From JBMNGG01 sp050949705 (GTDB taxonomy: Bacteria > Bacillota > Thermosediminibacteria > Thermosediminibacterales > Tepidanaerobacteraceae), in NCBI GenBank assembly GCA_050949705.1, contig JBMNGG010000003.1, positions 1-64,000 of the forward strand: a stretch of 64,000 bases of DNA, given 5' to 3'. Within the stretch, counting starts at the first letter, position 1; every line of letters begins with the position of its first letter. Shown here one piece after another: positions 36,439 to 45,493 of this stretch. A program made the translations under genes and the position numbers. The notes below the pieces were generated by a model. That model was given only the letters and a program-made list of their open reading frames with translations, was not told where the DNA came from and made no database searches.

Positions 36439-37824
36439 ATGCATGATAAGTATGATGTTATAATAGTTGGAGCAGGTCCAGCCGGCATATTTACTGCATT
36501 GGAACTTATTGAAAAAGCACCTAATCTTTCAGTTTTAATTATCGAAAAGGGTAAAGACATAGAAAACCGAACTTGTCCTTCAAAGGAAAAGAATATCCCT
36601 TGTATACGTTGTGATTCCTGTTCCATAGTAAATGGTTGGGGAGGAGCAGGAGCTTTTAGTGATGGCAAACTTACCCTAACAACAGAATTCGGCGGATGGC
36701 TTGATGAATACATATCTCGTAGACAGGTTTTGGACTTGATAAATTACGTGGATCGGGTGTACTTAAGTTATGGTGCTACTGATGTTATCCACGGTAATGA
36801 AACCAAAAAAATAAAGGAAATACAGCAGAAGGCAGCAACTGCTGATTTAAGACTTATTCCCGCTAAGCTAAAACATTTGGGCACGGAAAAATGTTGGAAA
36901 ATCTTAAAAAAAATGAAAGATTATCTTGATTCCAAGGTTGAAATTAAAACATGCACAGATGTAAAACAATTTTTAGTAGACAATAGACGAGTAACTGGGG
37001 TTAAAACCTCCAAGGGTGATATGTACTATGCAGACTATGTAGTTGCAGTTCCCGGTAGAGATGGCGCCGAATGGTTTGCAAATGAAGCCCTGCGCTTAAA
37101 GCTGGATATGTCTATAAATCCTGTAGATATTGGTGTTAGGGTAGAAGTGCCTTCGGTAGTGATGGAGTATCTTACAGACGCCGTATATGAGTCGAAGCTT
37201 ATATATTATTCTAAGTCCTTTGATGATAAAGTCAGGACCTTTTGTATGAACCCTTATGGCGAAGTAGTAATGGAAAACAATAGTGGGCTTATCACGGTTA
37301 ATGGTCACAGTTATGCTGAACGAAGGACGGAAAATACCAATTTTGCATTACTCGTGAGCAAAACATTTACAGAGCCTTTTAAAGAGCCAATCTCCTATGG
37401 GAAAAACATTGCGACCTTAGCAAATATGTTAGGTGGCGGGGTTTTAGTACAGCGGTTGGGAGATTTGCTGTCTGGTAGAAGATCAACTCCAGAACGCATT
37501 CAACGGGGCTTGGTTGAGCCTACTCTAAGTGAGGCTACACCGGGAGATTTAAGCCTAGTATTTCCTTATCGACACTTGGTGAGTATTCTTGAAATGTTAG
37601 AAGCAATGGATAAAATCGCTCCGGGAGTTTATTCCCATCATACACTTTTATATGGGGCTGAAGTTAAGTTTTATTCCTCTAGACCTGCTTTAACACCGAA
37701 TTTAGAAACTCAAGTTCAGAATCTTTTTGCAGCAGGTGACGGTGCAGGTGTAACTCGTGGCCTGGCGCAAGCATCGGCATCAGGTGTTATAGTGGCAAGA
37801 GAAATAGTAAATCGAGTATCTTAA
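36439..37824 (+). CDS. FAD-dependent oxidoreductase (COG2509 type)
   Basis: A 461-residue flavoprotein with the N-terminal dinucleotide motif VGAGPAG (residues 10-16), the cysteine-rich stretch CPSKEKNIPCIRCDSCSIVNGWGGAGAFSDGKLTL characteristic of the COG2509 family, and a second FAD motif, LFAAGDGAG, near the C-terminus. The substrate is not known; the family is common in Clostridia. ATG 36439 follows AAAGGGGG. Confidence 0.85.
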   Translation: MHDKYDVIIVGAGPAGIFTALELIEKAPNLSVLIIEKGKDIENRTCPSKEKNIPCIRCDSCSIVNGWGGAGAFSDGKLTLTTEFGGWLDEYISRRQVLDLINYVDRVYLSYGATDVIHGNETKKIKEIQQKAATADLRLIPAKLKHLGTEKCWKILKKMKDYLDSKVEIKTCTDVKQFLVDNRRVTGVKTSKGDMYYADYVVAVPGRDGAEWFANEALRLKLDMSINPVDIGVRVEVPSVVMEYLTDAVYESKLIYYSKSFDDKVRTFCMNPYGEVVMENNSGLITVNGHSYAERRTENTNFALLVSKTFTEPFKEPISYGKNIATLANMLGGGVLVQRLGDLLSGRRSTPERIQRGLVEPTLSEATPGDLSLVFPYRHLVSILEMLEAMDKIAPGVYSHHTLLYGAEVKFYSSRPALTPNLETQVQNLFAAGDGAGVTRGLAQASASGVIVAREIVNRVS

Positions 37825-37831
37825 TTAAGAA

Positions 37832-37858
37832 TACGCCAGTCAGAATAGGACTGGCGTA
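37832..37858. terminator. hairpin after the FAD gene
   Basis: A perfect 10-bp stem TACGCCAGTC / GACTGGCGTA with a 7-base loop, between convergent genes. The flanks are A- and T-rich but lack a long T run. Confidence 0.6.
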
Positions 37859-37949
37859 AATAATATAAAATGGCTTATCTCTCATAGGTCATATATAACA
37901 TTGATTTATATAAAATCTACTATCTTCATATCAAAGTGTAAATATTGTT

Positions 37950-38363
37950 TCATTCTACTGTAATCCTTCCATCTTCTTTTACAGTAATTAATGCGCCATC
38001 GGGAATTGATTCATATTCTTCTTTTGTTATTGTCAAAATTGGGACACCCCGTTTATAAAGTTCATAGCCTAAAACAGATCCTAGGGAGATAATTGGTTCT
38101 GCTTCAATACTTATAAGGATGTTTGGGCATGTTTTTTGGCGTATCATTTCAAGCATAATTCCAGAACCAGAACAGGATCCCCTTCCTGAAGGTATAAGAA
38201 GAGCCTTTCTTGTGATTACTTGCCCTGATAAATCATGATGGACATCAATAACTTCTCCAGTATGTGGATCTACTCCTCCCCAAAAGCTAAGGGGGACGCG
38301 GGACACCAAAGCCCTACCCCTTGACTCACCGGGTACTACTGGCTTTCCTTGTATGATTTTCAT
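37950..38363 (-). CDS. aconitase X swivel domain subunit (DUF126)
   Basis: The small subunit of a two-part aconitase X enzyme, 137 residues from the ATG at 38363. That start overlaps the large subunit's stop (ATGA); the frame is open further upstream but only within the other gene. DUF126 marks: IIQGKPVVPGESRGRALVS, the GRGSCSGSGIMLEM loop and SLGSVLGYELYKRGVPILT. It pairs with the catalytic subunit encoded just upstream. Confidence 0.92.
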   Translation of the reverse strand: MKIIQGKPVVPGESRGRALVSRVPLSFWGGVDPHTGEVIDVHHDLSGQVITRKALLIPSGRGSCSGSGIMLEMIRQKTCPNILISIEAEPIISLGSVLGYELYKRGVPILTITKEEYESIPDGALITVKEDGRITVE

Positions 38364-39604
38364 AATACTACCTTCCCTTCCACTGCAGCATTTACACATT
38401 CCTTCAAATTAGCAAAAAAGATCTTTCCTCCAGTTGTTCCGGGGGCATAATGAGCCATCTTTCCCGAATTGGTCACTATAGTATCAAAGTTCCATCCCGA
38501 CATCTGGAAATTGTTTATACAAGTGTCATTAATAAGAAAGACCCCGGCATCAAGTAATTCTTTTTCAATACCGCTCCGTTTAATAAGTCCTTGCTGGATC
38601 TTGCCTGTTTGTATCCAAAAACGTGTTCCATCTTTTACACGTTTTCCACGAATCAGATCTGCAATTTCACAAAGCTCCGGATATGAAGCGTGGGGACACC
38701 CTATGATCACTAAATCAACATGTTCCCTTTGAGCAGTTGTCAATGTGCTCTTTATATCCAAAATTACTTCCGGTGTGACTATCATGCTCTTTTTTGGCTT
38801 TTTACCCTGAAAAGCAGCTGATTTTGTAGGTGCTTCTGGGGTGATTCCAACTGCATGAAATAGACCTACTGATCCAGCAGATGCGGCAGCAGCCGATAAT
38901 GCCTTAAGGTTATCGTGGCTGGTTGTCAGTGGAAGCCCTTCTATGACAGGTACATAGGTTCCTGTTTCTTTCCCGACCAAGTATCCAAGAAGGGCATATT
39001 CGGAACTGTCCGTAAAATGGTCCTTGGAAAAACCCTCTAATTTAAATAAATATTCTCCTGCCCTATTTTCTGTTAGATGTAAATCAAATTCTGGAACGCG
39101 CCCAACTACGGCACAGCATAGTTCAATTAGATCTGGATATCTGGCAGTTCTGGCACCCACCACCGAATTTATATAATTTACTGCATTAGATTCGCTCCAG
39201 GCAATATGTTGACCAAAGCGGGGAGTATTGAAACATTGATAAGGGGCACAAGACCATGTGGGAACACACCCCATTTTTATGTAAGCTTCCTCAATACGGC
39301 GGGATTTATCGGAAAAATCCTCTTCTATCCTTAGTTCCTTCCATTGTTCAATATCACGAGCTGTAATATTTGTGGTGGAAGGTACCGAAACCTTTGTTCC
39401 TATAGACGCTAAATATTCTACAAACTCAAGTCCTGCATCCCAAATGGTGGTATAGCATACACCGTCCATATGTGCGGAATTAATGGGTAGAAGTCTGTTA
39501 GCGCCATACATCTTACCCATTTCATAGACAATCTTCATGCAGATTTTTTTACCTTCCCCGTGCTTACCTTCAAGCATTTCCCGTTCGTAATCAGTTAGAA
39601 TCAT
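38360..39604 (-). CDS. aconitase X catalytic subunit (DUF521)
   Basis: A 414-residue dehydratase of the AcnX family. Visible marks are the NSAHMDGVCYTTIWDAGLEF start region, the iron-ligand candidates in GCVPTWSCAPYQ and the GCPHASYPEL motif. Characterised bacterial members dehydrate cis-3-hydroxy-L-proline and archaeal members dehydrate phosphomevalonate. No proline racemase or mevalonate gene lies nearby, so the substrate here is open. It is first in a two-gene operon. Confidence 0.9.
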   Translation of the reverse strand: MILTDYEREMLEGKHGEGKKICMKIVYEMGKMYGANRLLPINSAHMDGVCYTTIWDAGLEFVEYLASIGTKVSVPSTTNITARDIEQWKELRIEEDFSDKSRRIEEAYIKMGCVPTWSCAPYQCFNTPRFGQHIAWSESNAVNYINSVVGARTARYPDLIELCCAVVGRVPEFDLHLTENRAGEYLFKLEGFSKDHFTDSSEYALLGYLVGKETGTYVPVIEGLPLTTSHDNLKALSAAAASAGSVGLFHAVGITPEAPTKSAAFQGKKPKKSMIVTPEVILDIKSTLTTAQREHVDLVIIGCPHASYPELCEIADLIRGKRVKDGTRFWIQTGKIQQGLIKRSGIEKELLDAGVFLINDTCINNFQMSGWNFDTIVTNSGKMAHYAPGTTGGKIFFANLKECVNAAVEGKVVL

Positions 39605-39988
39605 ATTTATACCCCCATGTTAGATTTTTCTTGTGGCAATTTGTCCATATAAGCATCATTTTTATTATTACTGCCACTATATAACATGTTTCTACTAATG
39701 GCACCCTTTGCATAGTTTTTTATTGTTACATTTTGTACTTATTTTTTATCCGCTTTCTTTTTTACACACAATGCTAGCTAAATAACCTTAACAATTAAAA
39801 ATTAAATAGCAGCACGTTCACATAGTGTTTGTTAAGTCACTACACAAAACAAGCTAACGTGATGTGTTGCTAGTGTGTTTATGGTATCATGTTTTTGTGT
39901 AACTAACAACCTACTTTTTAAATATTTTAAGATTCTCGGGTGTTGACAGAAATCAAATTTTATAGTAACATAATACTTGTTTTTCAGT
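39605..39988. other. intergenic region upstream of the tRNA pair
   Basis: No gene. A TTGACA at 39943-39948 followed 17 bases later by TAACAT is a plausible promoter for the tRNAs. Confidence 0.45.
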
Positions 39989-40064
39989 GAGCCATTAGCT
40001 CAGTCGGCAGAGCACCTGACTTTTAATCAGGGAGTCCCGCGTTCGAGTCGCGGATGGCTCACCA
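39989..40064 (+). tRNA. tRNA-Lys (anticodon TTT)
   Basis: The cloverleaf is complete: the acceptor GAGCCAT pairs with ATGGCTC, the anticodon loop is CTTTTAA with anticodon TTT, the T arm is GTTCGAG-containing, and CCA is encoded. It is 76 bases long. Confidence 0.97.
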
Positions 40065-40067
40065 TGT

Positions 40068-40142
40068 GGCCCCGTGGTCAAGCGGTTAAGACACCGCCCT
40101 TTCACGGCGGTAACAGGGGTTCGAGTCCCCTCGGGGTCACCA
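40068..40142 (+). tRNA. tRNA-Glu (anticodon TTC)
   Basis: The acceptor GGCCCCG pairs with CGGGGTC (one G-U). The anticodon arm CCGCC-CTTTCAC-GGCGG gives anticodon TTC, and the T loop is GTTCGAG. CCA is encoded. It begins three bases after tRNA-Lys, so both come from one transcript. Confidence 0.97.
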
Positions 40143-40168
40143 TTTTTTTAAAATCATTGGAATACATA

Positions 40169-40197
40169 AAGGCCAAGGATACTTGGCCTTTTTTGGT
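40169..40197 (+). terminator. terminator of the tRNA pair
   Basis: An AAGGCCAAG / CTTGGCCTT stem with loop GATA, followed by TTTT, 27 bases after the tRNA-Glu end. Confidence 0.9.
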
Positions 40198-40353
40198 GTA
40201 TAAAATTAACCTTGAGTTTCTCAGATTATTTCTTTAAACTAAAAAGATTATTCCAGCAAGATCTTATTAAAGGGCATGTGGTCATCTCGCACTCAGGGAA
40301 AGGGAATATAACCTCTTAAATTTCTACTAAAATTAACCTTAGCTAAGATAACA

Positions 40354-41652
40354 TCAATGATAAGCAGTCAGGATGTTTTTTCGTCTATAAATGCTGGAAA
40401 TGATCCCAATTGTTGCTGCATTAATGATAAGTTGTGAGCCACCATAACTTATAAAAGGTAACCCGACTGCACTTATAGGTGCTAGACCTAAGTTCATAAA
40501 TATATTCCATAAAAACTGTAATGATAGGATAGATAAAAAACCACTTATTAATAATTTGGCATAACTATTTTTTACCTGTTTAGCAATACTTGCAATACGA
40601 ATTAGTAAAATAACAACAAAGGCTATAAGCAAGATACTTGCAATCCAACCAAAGGTATATGTGATAAAAGCAAAAATAAAATCAGTATGAAGCTCAGGTA
40701 AGATTTTAGGATCAAATGTAAGACCTTGCCCCCAAAGCCCCGATGCAGACAGTATTTTTCTCAATTGAATATTTAAATATCCTTTTCCCAGGGGATCTCC
40801 CGTGGGTGATAAAAATGCAAGTAGTCTATTTAGTTTATAAGGTTGGATGATAATAGGCAGTATTATTGTAGCGATCAATGGTCCTGATATTAAAACTATT
40901 TCTCTAAGCTTTGCACCTGAAACAGTCATTAAAACTATACAGGACACAGCATAAATAATACCTGTGGAAGCTGAGGGCGCTGTTAATATAAAAATAAGTG
41001 GTACTACAAATAATGATAAACCCTTTAACAGATTGAGAGTATTGTTCCAGACCCACTTATTAAAGATGCCTGCGAAAGCTATGATAAACAATAAGGGGCT
41101 AATGGCAACAAAATTAATGTTAAAAGGTCCTAAGTTTAGCCAACAACGAGAACCATTCAATTGACTCCCCCAAAGGATTGTAATACCAAGAATTAAGAGA
41201 GTCCCCACATAAATATGTATAGAATACCTTTCTAGTTTCCTATAATCAAAAAAGTATAAACAAACAGTAAAGATAAACCCAATTAATGAAAAGAGCAAAC
41301 TCTTTTCAAATATTTGGATGTCGTATGTGAGCAGACTTTGTTTCTGTATAGAATACATAGATAATAGTCCCATATTAATAAAAAGAAAGGAGAATAGTAA
41401 AACACTCCATTCAGGTTTAGGCTTATGAACTTTATTAAGCTGCGTTCCCACAATGTGGGCATCTCCCATTTGAGCGATAGCTTTATGGATAGCTTCCTCT
41501 TTAGAAAGGCCATGGGCTAAATAGCCTTCTACAAGTTCATGGATGTGAGCTTCTAATTCAAGTTTTATTTCTTGATGAACATCACGGAATCTAATTTGTG
41601 AGCATACTTCGTTAATATAATCTTGGACTTTTTTATTATGACTTAAGTCCAT
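40354..41652 (-). CDS. FtsW/RodA/SpoVE-family protein with N-terminal cytoplasmic domain
   Basis: A 432-residue membrane protein with about ten hydrophobic segments. SEDS marks are GSQLNGSRCWLNLGPFNI, the FAFITYTFGWIAS region, and the C-terminal GLPFISYGGSQLIINAATIG. It carries a 75-residue cytoplasmic extension (VCSQIRFRDVHQEIKLELEAHIHEL...GLSKEEAIHKAIAQMG), the permease prefix domain usually paired with PadR regulators. SEDS proteins polymerise peptidoglycan with a class B PBP, and none is adjacent. The gene overlaps the PadR gene by 10 bases. Confidence 0.9.
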   Translation of the reverse strand: MDLSHNKKVQDYINEVCSQIRFRDVHQEIKLELEAHIHELVEGYLAHGLSKEEAIHKAIAQMGDAHIVGTQLNKVHKPKPEWSVLLFSFLFINMGLLSMYSIQKQSLLTYDIQIFEKSLLFSLIGFIFTVCLYFFDYRKLERYSIHIYVGTLLILGITILWGSQLNGSRCWLNLGPFNINFVAISPLLFIIAFAGIFNKWVWNNTLNLLKGLSLFVVPLIFILTAPSASTGIIYAVSCIVLMTVSGAKLREIVLISGPLIATIILPIIIQPYKLNRLLAFLSPTGDPLGKGYLNIQLRKILSASGLWGQGLTFDPKILPELHTDFIFAFITYTFGWIASILLIAFVVILLIRIASIAKQVKNSYAKLLISGFLSILSLQFLWNIFMNLGLAPISAVGLPFISYGGSQLIINAATIGIISSIYRRKNILTAYH

Positions 41653-41987
41653 GCGAAAACCTCCCCCGTTAGAATTTTATCAACTGCTGAACGGAATCTA
41701 ACCCATTCTTTTTGTTTTTTCTCTAATTCAGATTTACCTTTAGCAGTAAGACGATAGTATTTCCTTTGCCGGCCACCTTCTTTACCACACCAATAGGACT
41801 CAACCATATCTTTAGCTTCTAAGGAGTGGAGAATAGGATATAGTGTTCCTTCCTTGAAAGTAAAGATACCCCTTGATTCCTTTTCAATTTCTTTAATCAT
41901 TTGATAACCATACATAGGTTCACGGTTAAGCATACTTAAAACCAAAATCTCTGTACTACCTTTAATCATTTCCTTATTTGCCTCCAT
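41643..41987 (-). CDS. PadR-family transcriptional regulator
   Basis: A 115-residue winged-helix regulator: ILVLSMLNREPMYGYQMIKEIEKESRGIFTFKEGTLYPILHSLEAKDMVES is a classical PadR domain. The ATG at 41987 follows GGAGGTG; the frame is open further upstream but without need. Overlap with the FtsW-like gene means both are expressed together, and PadR likely represses its own operon. Confidence 0.93.
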   Translation of the reverse strand: MEANKEMIKGSTEILVLSMLNREPMYGYQMIKEIEKESRGIFTFKEGTLYPILHSLEAKDMVESYWCGKEGGRQRKYYRLTAKGKSELEKKQKEWVRFRSAVDKILTGEVFAWT

Positions 41988-42271
41988 AAAATTCAACACC
42001 TCCACTAAATAATACAACGCCATTCAATACATCGGATATCTAGGTATAATGATACTGGATTTTTTCAGATTAAGCAATACGTCCATAAAAATATTTTGCT
42101 ACAAATAAGGATTTACTTTGCTTATAAATATGTGTATTAGCGAAAGCGATTCTGGGTTACCAGTATTGATTCAAAGTAGGCCTATTAGCGGCTTGTTTTT
42201 GTCTAAATGGCTTAGGAAATACTTTTTCCCAAATCGTTGATTATGCCAAAGTATATTGTTTTTCCAAAACA

Positions 42272-42325
42272 CATTGACAATTATCTATATGGGAAATATA
42301 ATAATCATATAGATAATTGTCAATG
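42272..42325 (+). promoter_or_regulatory. promoter and 20-bp inverted-repeat operator of the ars operon
   Basis: CATTGACAATTATCTATATG at 42272-42291 is repeated perfectly inverted at 42306-42325. A consensus promoter is embedded: TTGACA at 42274-42279, a 17-base spacer, TATAAT at 42297-42302. ArsR binding would block polymerase directly. Confidence 0.9.
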
Positions 42326-42357
42326 TCATAGACAGACTTCTATGTGAGGTGAAAAAG

Positions 42358-42666
42358 ATGAAATGTACACATCAGGAATATGTAACAATATTTAAAGCAT
42401 TATCTGACGAAACCAGGCTTAAGATTGTAGATATGCTTTCAGATACTGAGCTTTGTGCCTGCGAGTTATTGGAGAGTTTCCATATAACCCAGCCTACTCT
42501 TTCCTATCATATGAAGATTTTATGTAACAGTGGGCTAGTAGATGGCAGACGTGATGGAGCCTGGATGAGATATAGCCTAAATAACGAAAAACTGGGGGCT
42601 ATGAGACAACTGTTTAACAATTTAGGAACAAATAAAAACCCGGCTCAAAAAAGCGGTTGCTGCTAG
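42358..42666 (+). CDS. arsR: arsenic-responsive repressor ArsR
   Basis: A 102-residue ArsR/SmtB regulator. The metalloid-binding motif is ELCACEL at residues 31-37 (Cys33, Cys35), close to the classical ELCVCDL, and a GCC tail ends the protein. ATG 42358 follows GAGGTG at 42346; the GTG at 42349 is within that SD. The operator just upstream and the arsenic genes downstream support arsenite or antimonite sensing. Confidence 0.93.
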   Translation: MKCTHQEYVTIFKALSDETRLKIVDMLSDTELCACELLESFHITQPTLSYHMKILCNSGLVDGRRDGAWMRYSLNNEKLGAMRQLFNNLGTNKNPAQKSGCC

Positions 42667-42689
42667 ATAGGTAAAGGGGATGAATTTAC

Positions 42690-43694
42690 ATGTTTATATT
42701 CCAATGGTTAAATAATCAGCTTTTAAAAATGCAATGGCTAAGTAATTTAGTATCAATCCTTGTTAATAATGTTTTTGGATTAGACGCGAATGGCAGAATG
42801 GGTGGAAGTGTCCACTTCTTTATATATGATGTAATAAAAATATTTATATTATTATCTGTATTGATATTTGGCATTTCATATATACAGAGTTTCTTTCCAC
42901 CAGAGCGAACCAAAAAGATTCTGGGTAGGTTTAATGGAATTTGGGCAAATATACTGAGTGCTTTACTTGGGACAGTTACACCTTTTTGTTCTTGCTCATC
43001 TATTCCGCTGTTTATAGGATTTACAAGTGCAGGATTGCCAATTGGTGTTACATTTTCTTTCCTTATTTCTTCACCGCTGGTGGATTTGGCTTCTATTATT
43101 TTACTGGCGAGCGTTTTTAATTGGAAGATAGCTATAGCATATGTTGTGGTTGGGATAGTGCTGGCTGTAATCGGTGGAACCATTATTGGAAAAGCTAAAC
43201 TTGAAGAATATGTGGAGCCTTTTGTTTTTAACAATAAAATGGCAGAAATAGAGCATGAGGAAATGACAACACAGGATAGGATAGACTTTGCTAAGGACCA
43301 AGTATTAGATATTATCCAAAGGGTATGGCTTTACATCTTGATAGGTGTAGGAATAGGGGCAGGTATTCATAATTGGATTCCGGAATATATCATTACTGCT
43401 ATTTTAGGTCAAGATAAATGGTATTCCGTGTTAATAGCAACATTTGTTGGTGCTCCTATGTATGCAGATATATTTGGAACATTGCCAATAGCAGAGGCCC
43501 TTGTTACCAGAGGAGTAGGCCTTGGGACTGCTCTTAGTTTCATGATGGGAGTGACAGCTTTATCTTTGCCTTCTATAATTATGTTAAAGAGAGCTGTTAA
43601 GATGAAACTACTAGGTGTTTTTGTAGGAATTGTGACTGTAGGTATTATCATAATCGGATACACCTTTAATGCATTAGCTTATCTCTTTATGTAA
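42690..43694 (+). CDS. arsP: ArsP-type permease (organoarsenical efflux family)
   Basis: A 334-residue membrane protein with about eight to ten helices. The motif TPFCSCSSIP (Cys100, Cys102) and a repeated GxP-type motif (GAPMYADIFGTLPIAEALV) define the ArsP/SO_0444 permease family. Characterised ArsP exports trivalent methylarsenicals, which fits the methyltransferase two genes later. It starts 23 bp after arsR. Confidence 0.9.
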   Translation: MFIFQWLNNQLLKMQWLSNLVSILVNNVFGLDANGRMGGSVHFFIYDVIKIFILLSVLIFGISYIQSFFPPERTKKILGRFNGIWANILSALLGTVTPFCSCSSIPLFIGFTSAGLPIGVTFSFLISSPLVDLASIILLASVFNWKIAIAYVVVGIVLAVIGGTIIGKAKLEEYVEPFVFNNKMAEIEHEEMTTQDRIDFAKDQVLDIIQRVWLYILIGVGIGAGIHNWIPEYIITAILGQDKWYSVLIATFVGAPMYADIFGTLPIAEALVTRGVGLGTALSFMMGVTALSLPSIIMLKRAVKMKLLGVFVGIVTVGIIIIGYTFNALAYLFM

Positions 43695-43742
43695 ATTACT
43701 GTTTTTTATAAAATCTCAACAATATATAGGGGGAAATTTATC

Positions 43743-43985
43743 ATGATTATAAAAGTTTTAGGTTCAGGATGTAGAAACTGTAAGACTCTTGAAGCAAACA
43801 CTAAAGCTGCCATATCAGAGCTGGGCATAGTGGCTGAAGTTGTCCATGTAACTGATTTTGCAGAGATTGCAAAATATGGGATTATGTCCACACCAGGCCT
43901 TGTGGTTGATGAAAAGCTTGTATCATTTGGCAGAGTTTTAAAACCCAAAGAAATAATTAACGTCCTTGAAAAGGCGTCAAAATGA
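43743..43985 (+). CDS. small thioredoxin-like redox protein
   Basis: An 80-residue protein of the MTH895/TM0996 glutaredoxin-like family, with the active-site CxxC (Cys10, Cys13 in GSGCRNCKTL) and the cis-proline loop GIMSTPGLVV. Such proteins are commonly encoded beside ArsP-type permeases; they may supply thiols for arsenic reduction or transport. ATG 43743 follows GGGGG. Confidence 0.9.
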   Translation: MIIKVLGSGCRNCKTLEANTKAAISELGIVAEVVHVTDFAEIAKYGIMSTPGLVVDEKLVSFGRVLKPKEIINVLEKASK

Positions 43986-44045
43986 CCAGCATATTGGCAT
44001 TCCGATCGTATATGTATAAAAGCGCAATTAATGGAGGTGTTTATA

Positions 44046-44837
44046 ATGAAGGGCAGAGAAGAGATTAGGGAGTTTCTTCGGGAAAAATATGGCGAGATTG
44101 CTTTAGGCAGTTCGGCAGGAGGCTGCTGCTGTAGTGGCAGCAGTTGCTGTGACGGCGATACTTCAGACCTAGGGCAGACATCAGCAAATCTTGGTTATTC
44201 GGATAAAGATCTAACAGATGTGCCTAGTCATGCTAATATGGGCTTAGGGTGTGGAAATCCTCTTGCCTTTGCCGGCCTTAAAGAAGGGGAAGTTGTTCTA
44301 GACCTTGGAAGCGGCGGTGGATTCGATTGTTTACTGGCGAGGAGACAAGTGGGAGAAACAGGCCATGTAATCGGAGTAGACATGACTCCAGAGATGATCA
44401 AGCTATCCCGTGAGAACGCTAAAAAAACCGGATATACCAATGTGGAGTTCCGTTTAGGTGAAATTGAGCATCTACCTGTAGCTGATGAATCAGTAGATGT
44501 TATTATATCAAATTGTGTTATAAATCTTTCCCTTGATAAACAGCAGGTTTTTAAAGAAGCCTACAGGGTGTTAAAACCTGGAGGGAGGTTGTCTGTTTCC
44601 GATGTGGTTGCTACAGCAGAACTACCCGATGAGTTAAAAGATGACCTGACTATGTTGGCAGGCTGTGTTGCGGGAGCCGAGTATGTGGAAAATATCAGGG
44701 CTATGCTTAAAAATGCAGGGTTTAGGAACATTAGGCTCATACCTAAGGATAACAGCAAAGAAATTTTAAAGAGCTGGGCACCAGGGAAGAACCTTGAAGA
44801 ATTTGTAGCCTCCTTTATTATTGAGGCGGAAAAATAG
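44046..44837 (+). CDS. arsM: arsenite methyltransferase ArsM
   Basis: A 263-residue SAM-dependent enzyme that converts As(III) to methylated forms. The SAM motif VLDLGSGGGFDC is near residue 84. Conserved cysteines expected for As(III) binding are visible at GLGCGNP (Cys69), SNCVINLS and AGCVAGA. An N-terminal cysteine cluster, CCC at 27-29 and CC at 34-35, is an added metal-binding tail of the type seen in anaerobes. ATG 44046 follows GGAGGTG. Confidence 0.95.
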   Translation: MKGREEIREFLREKYGEIALGSSAGGCCCSGSSCCDGDTSDLGQTSANLGYSDKDLTDVPSHANMGLGCGNPLAFAGLKEGEVVLDLGSGGGFDCLLARRQVGETGHVIGVDMTPEMIKLSRENAKKTGYTNVEFRLGEIEHLPVADESVDVIISNCVINLSLDKQQVFKEAYRVLKPGGRLSVSDVVATAELPDELKDDLTMLAGCVAGAEYVENIRAMLKNAGFRNIRLIPKDNSKEILKSWAPGKNLEEFVASFIIEAEK

Positions 44838-44941
44838 TCTGCAAGACACTTGGTTTTGATTATGAAATTAGTTCAATGTTTTTTGGATTTAGTGATATAA
44901 TTAGATATAGATTTCACATAATAAAAAGGAGTGTTTAAACT

Positions 44942-45307
44942 ATGCATGATGTGGTACATATCGGCGTTATAGTAAAAGACGTTGAAAAGTCTAAGGATTT
45001 CTACTGTAATATTCTGGGATGTGAATTCCAAAGCGCTTACGGTACTGAAAAATTTAAAATTGTTCTTGTAAAGGCCGGAAATCAAGTAATTGAGCTGCTT
45101 GAGGATAAAACGCCAAGTGACGATAAGCGTGGTGCAGGTGTTATTGACCATATCGCCTTTAATGTTGATGATATTGAAAAAGCCTTGGCAAACCTTCAGT
45201 CTGCCGGAGTTACTATATTGGACATGCCAAGAGCAGCTTCGGGAAACAAAAAGGTTATGTTTTTTGAAGGTCCTGATGGGGAACGATTAGAGTTTGTGGA
45301 AGGATAG
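44942..45307 (+). CDS. VOC-family (glyoxalase-like) protein
   Basis: A 121-residue protein with the two beta-alpha-beta-beta-beta repeats of the vicinal oxygen chelate fold. Likely metal ligands are His7 in VVHIGVIV, His in IDHIAF and Glu in RLEFVEG. It follows arsM by about 100 bp and may be the last gene of the ars operon; VOC proteins in this position can be arsenic-carbon lyases (ArsI), but ArsI's cysteine pair for substrate binding is not evident. Confidence 0.8.
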   Translation: MHDVVHIGVIVKDVEKSKDFYCNILGCEFQSAYGTEKFKIVLVKAGNQVIELLEDKTPSDDKRGAGVIDHIAFNVDDIEKALANLQSAGVTILDMPRAASGNKKVMFFEGPDGERLEFVEG

Positions 45308-45357
45308 GAGCTAAACTCCCAATTGCACTTATTTTTTTGTTAACTGAAACCAAATGA

Positions 45358-45384
45358 AAAGCGGCCTAAAGGGCCGCCTTTAAA
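45358..45384 (+). terminator. terminator of the ars region
   Basis: GCGGCC / GGCCGC stem with a short loop, then CTTTAAATT, lying 51 bases after the VOC gene. Confidence 0.7.
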
Positions 45385-45493
45385 TTCTGCACGATAACTC
45401 TAACCACCGAGCATTTTGTTTGAAATCTCATCTCTTGTGGAGATGCTGTAGTTCTTAAGCCAAGGGTTTTTAAGTAATAAAGAGTTTTTAGAG

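Noticed and set aside
39977..40237. An 86-codon frame over the tRNA-Lys/tRNA-Glu pair
   Set aside because: It lies across two perfect tRNA genes.
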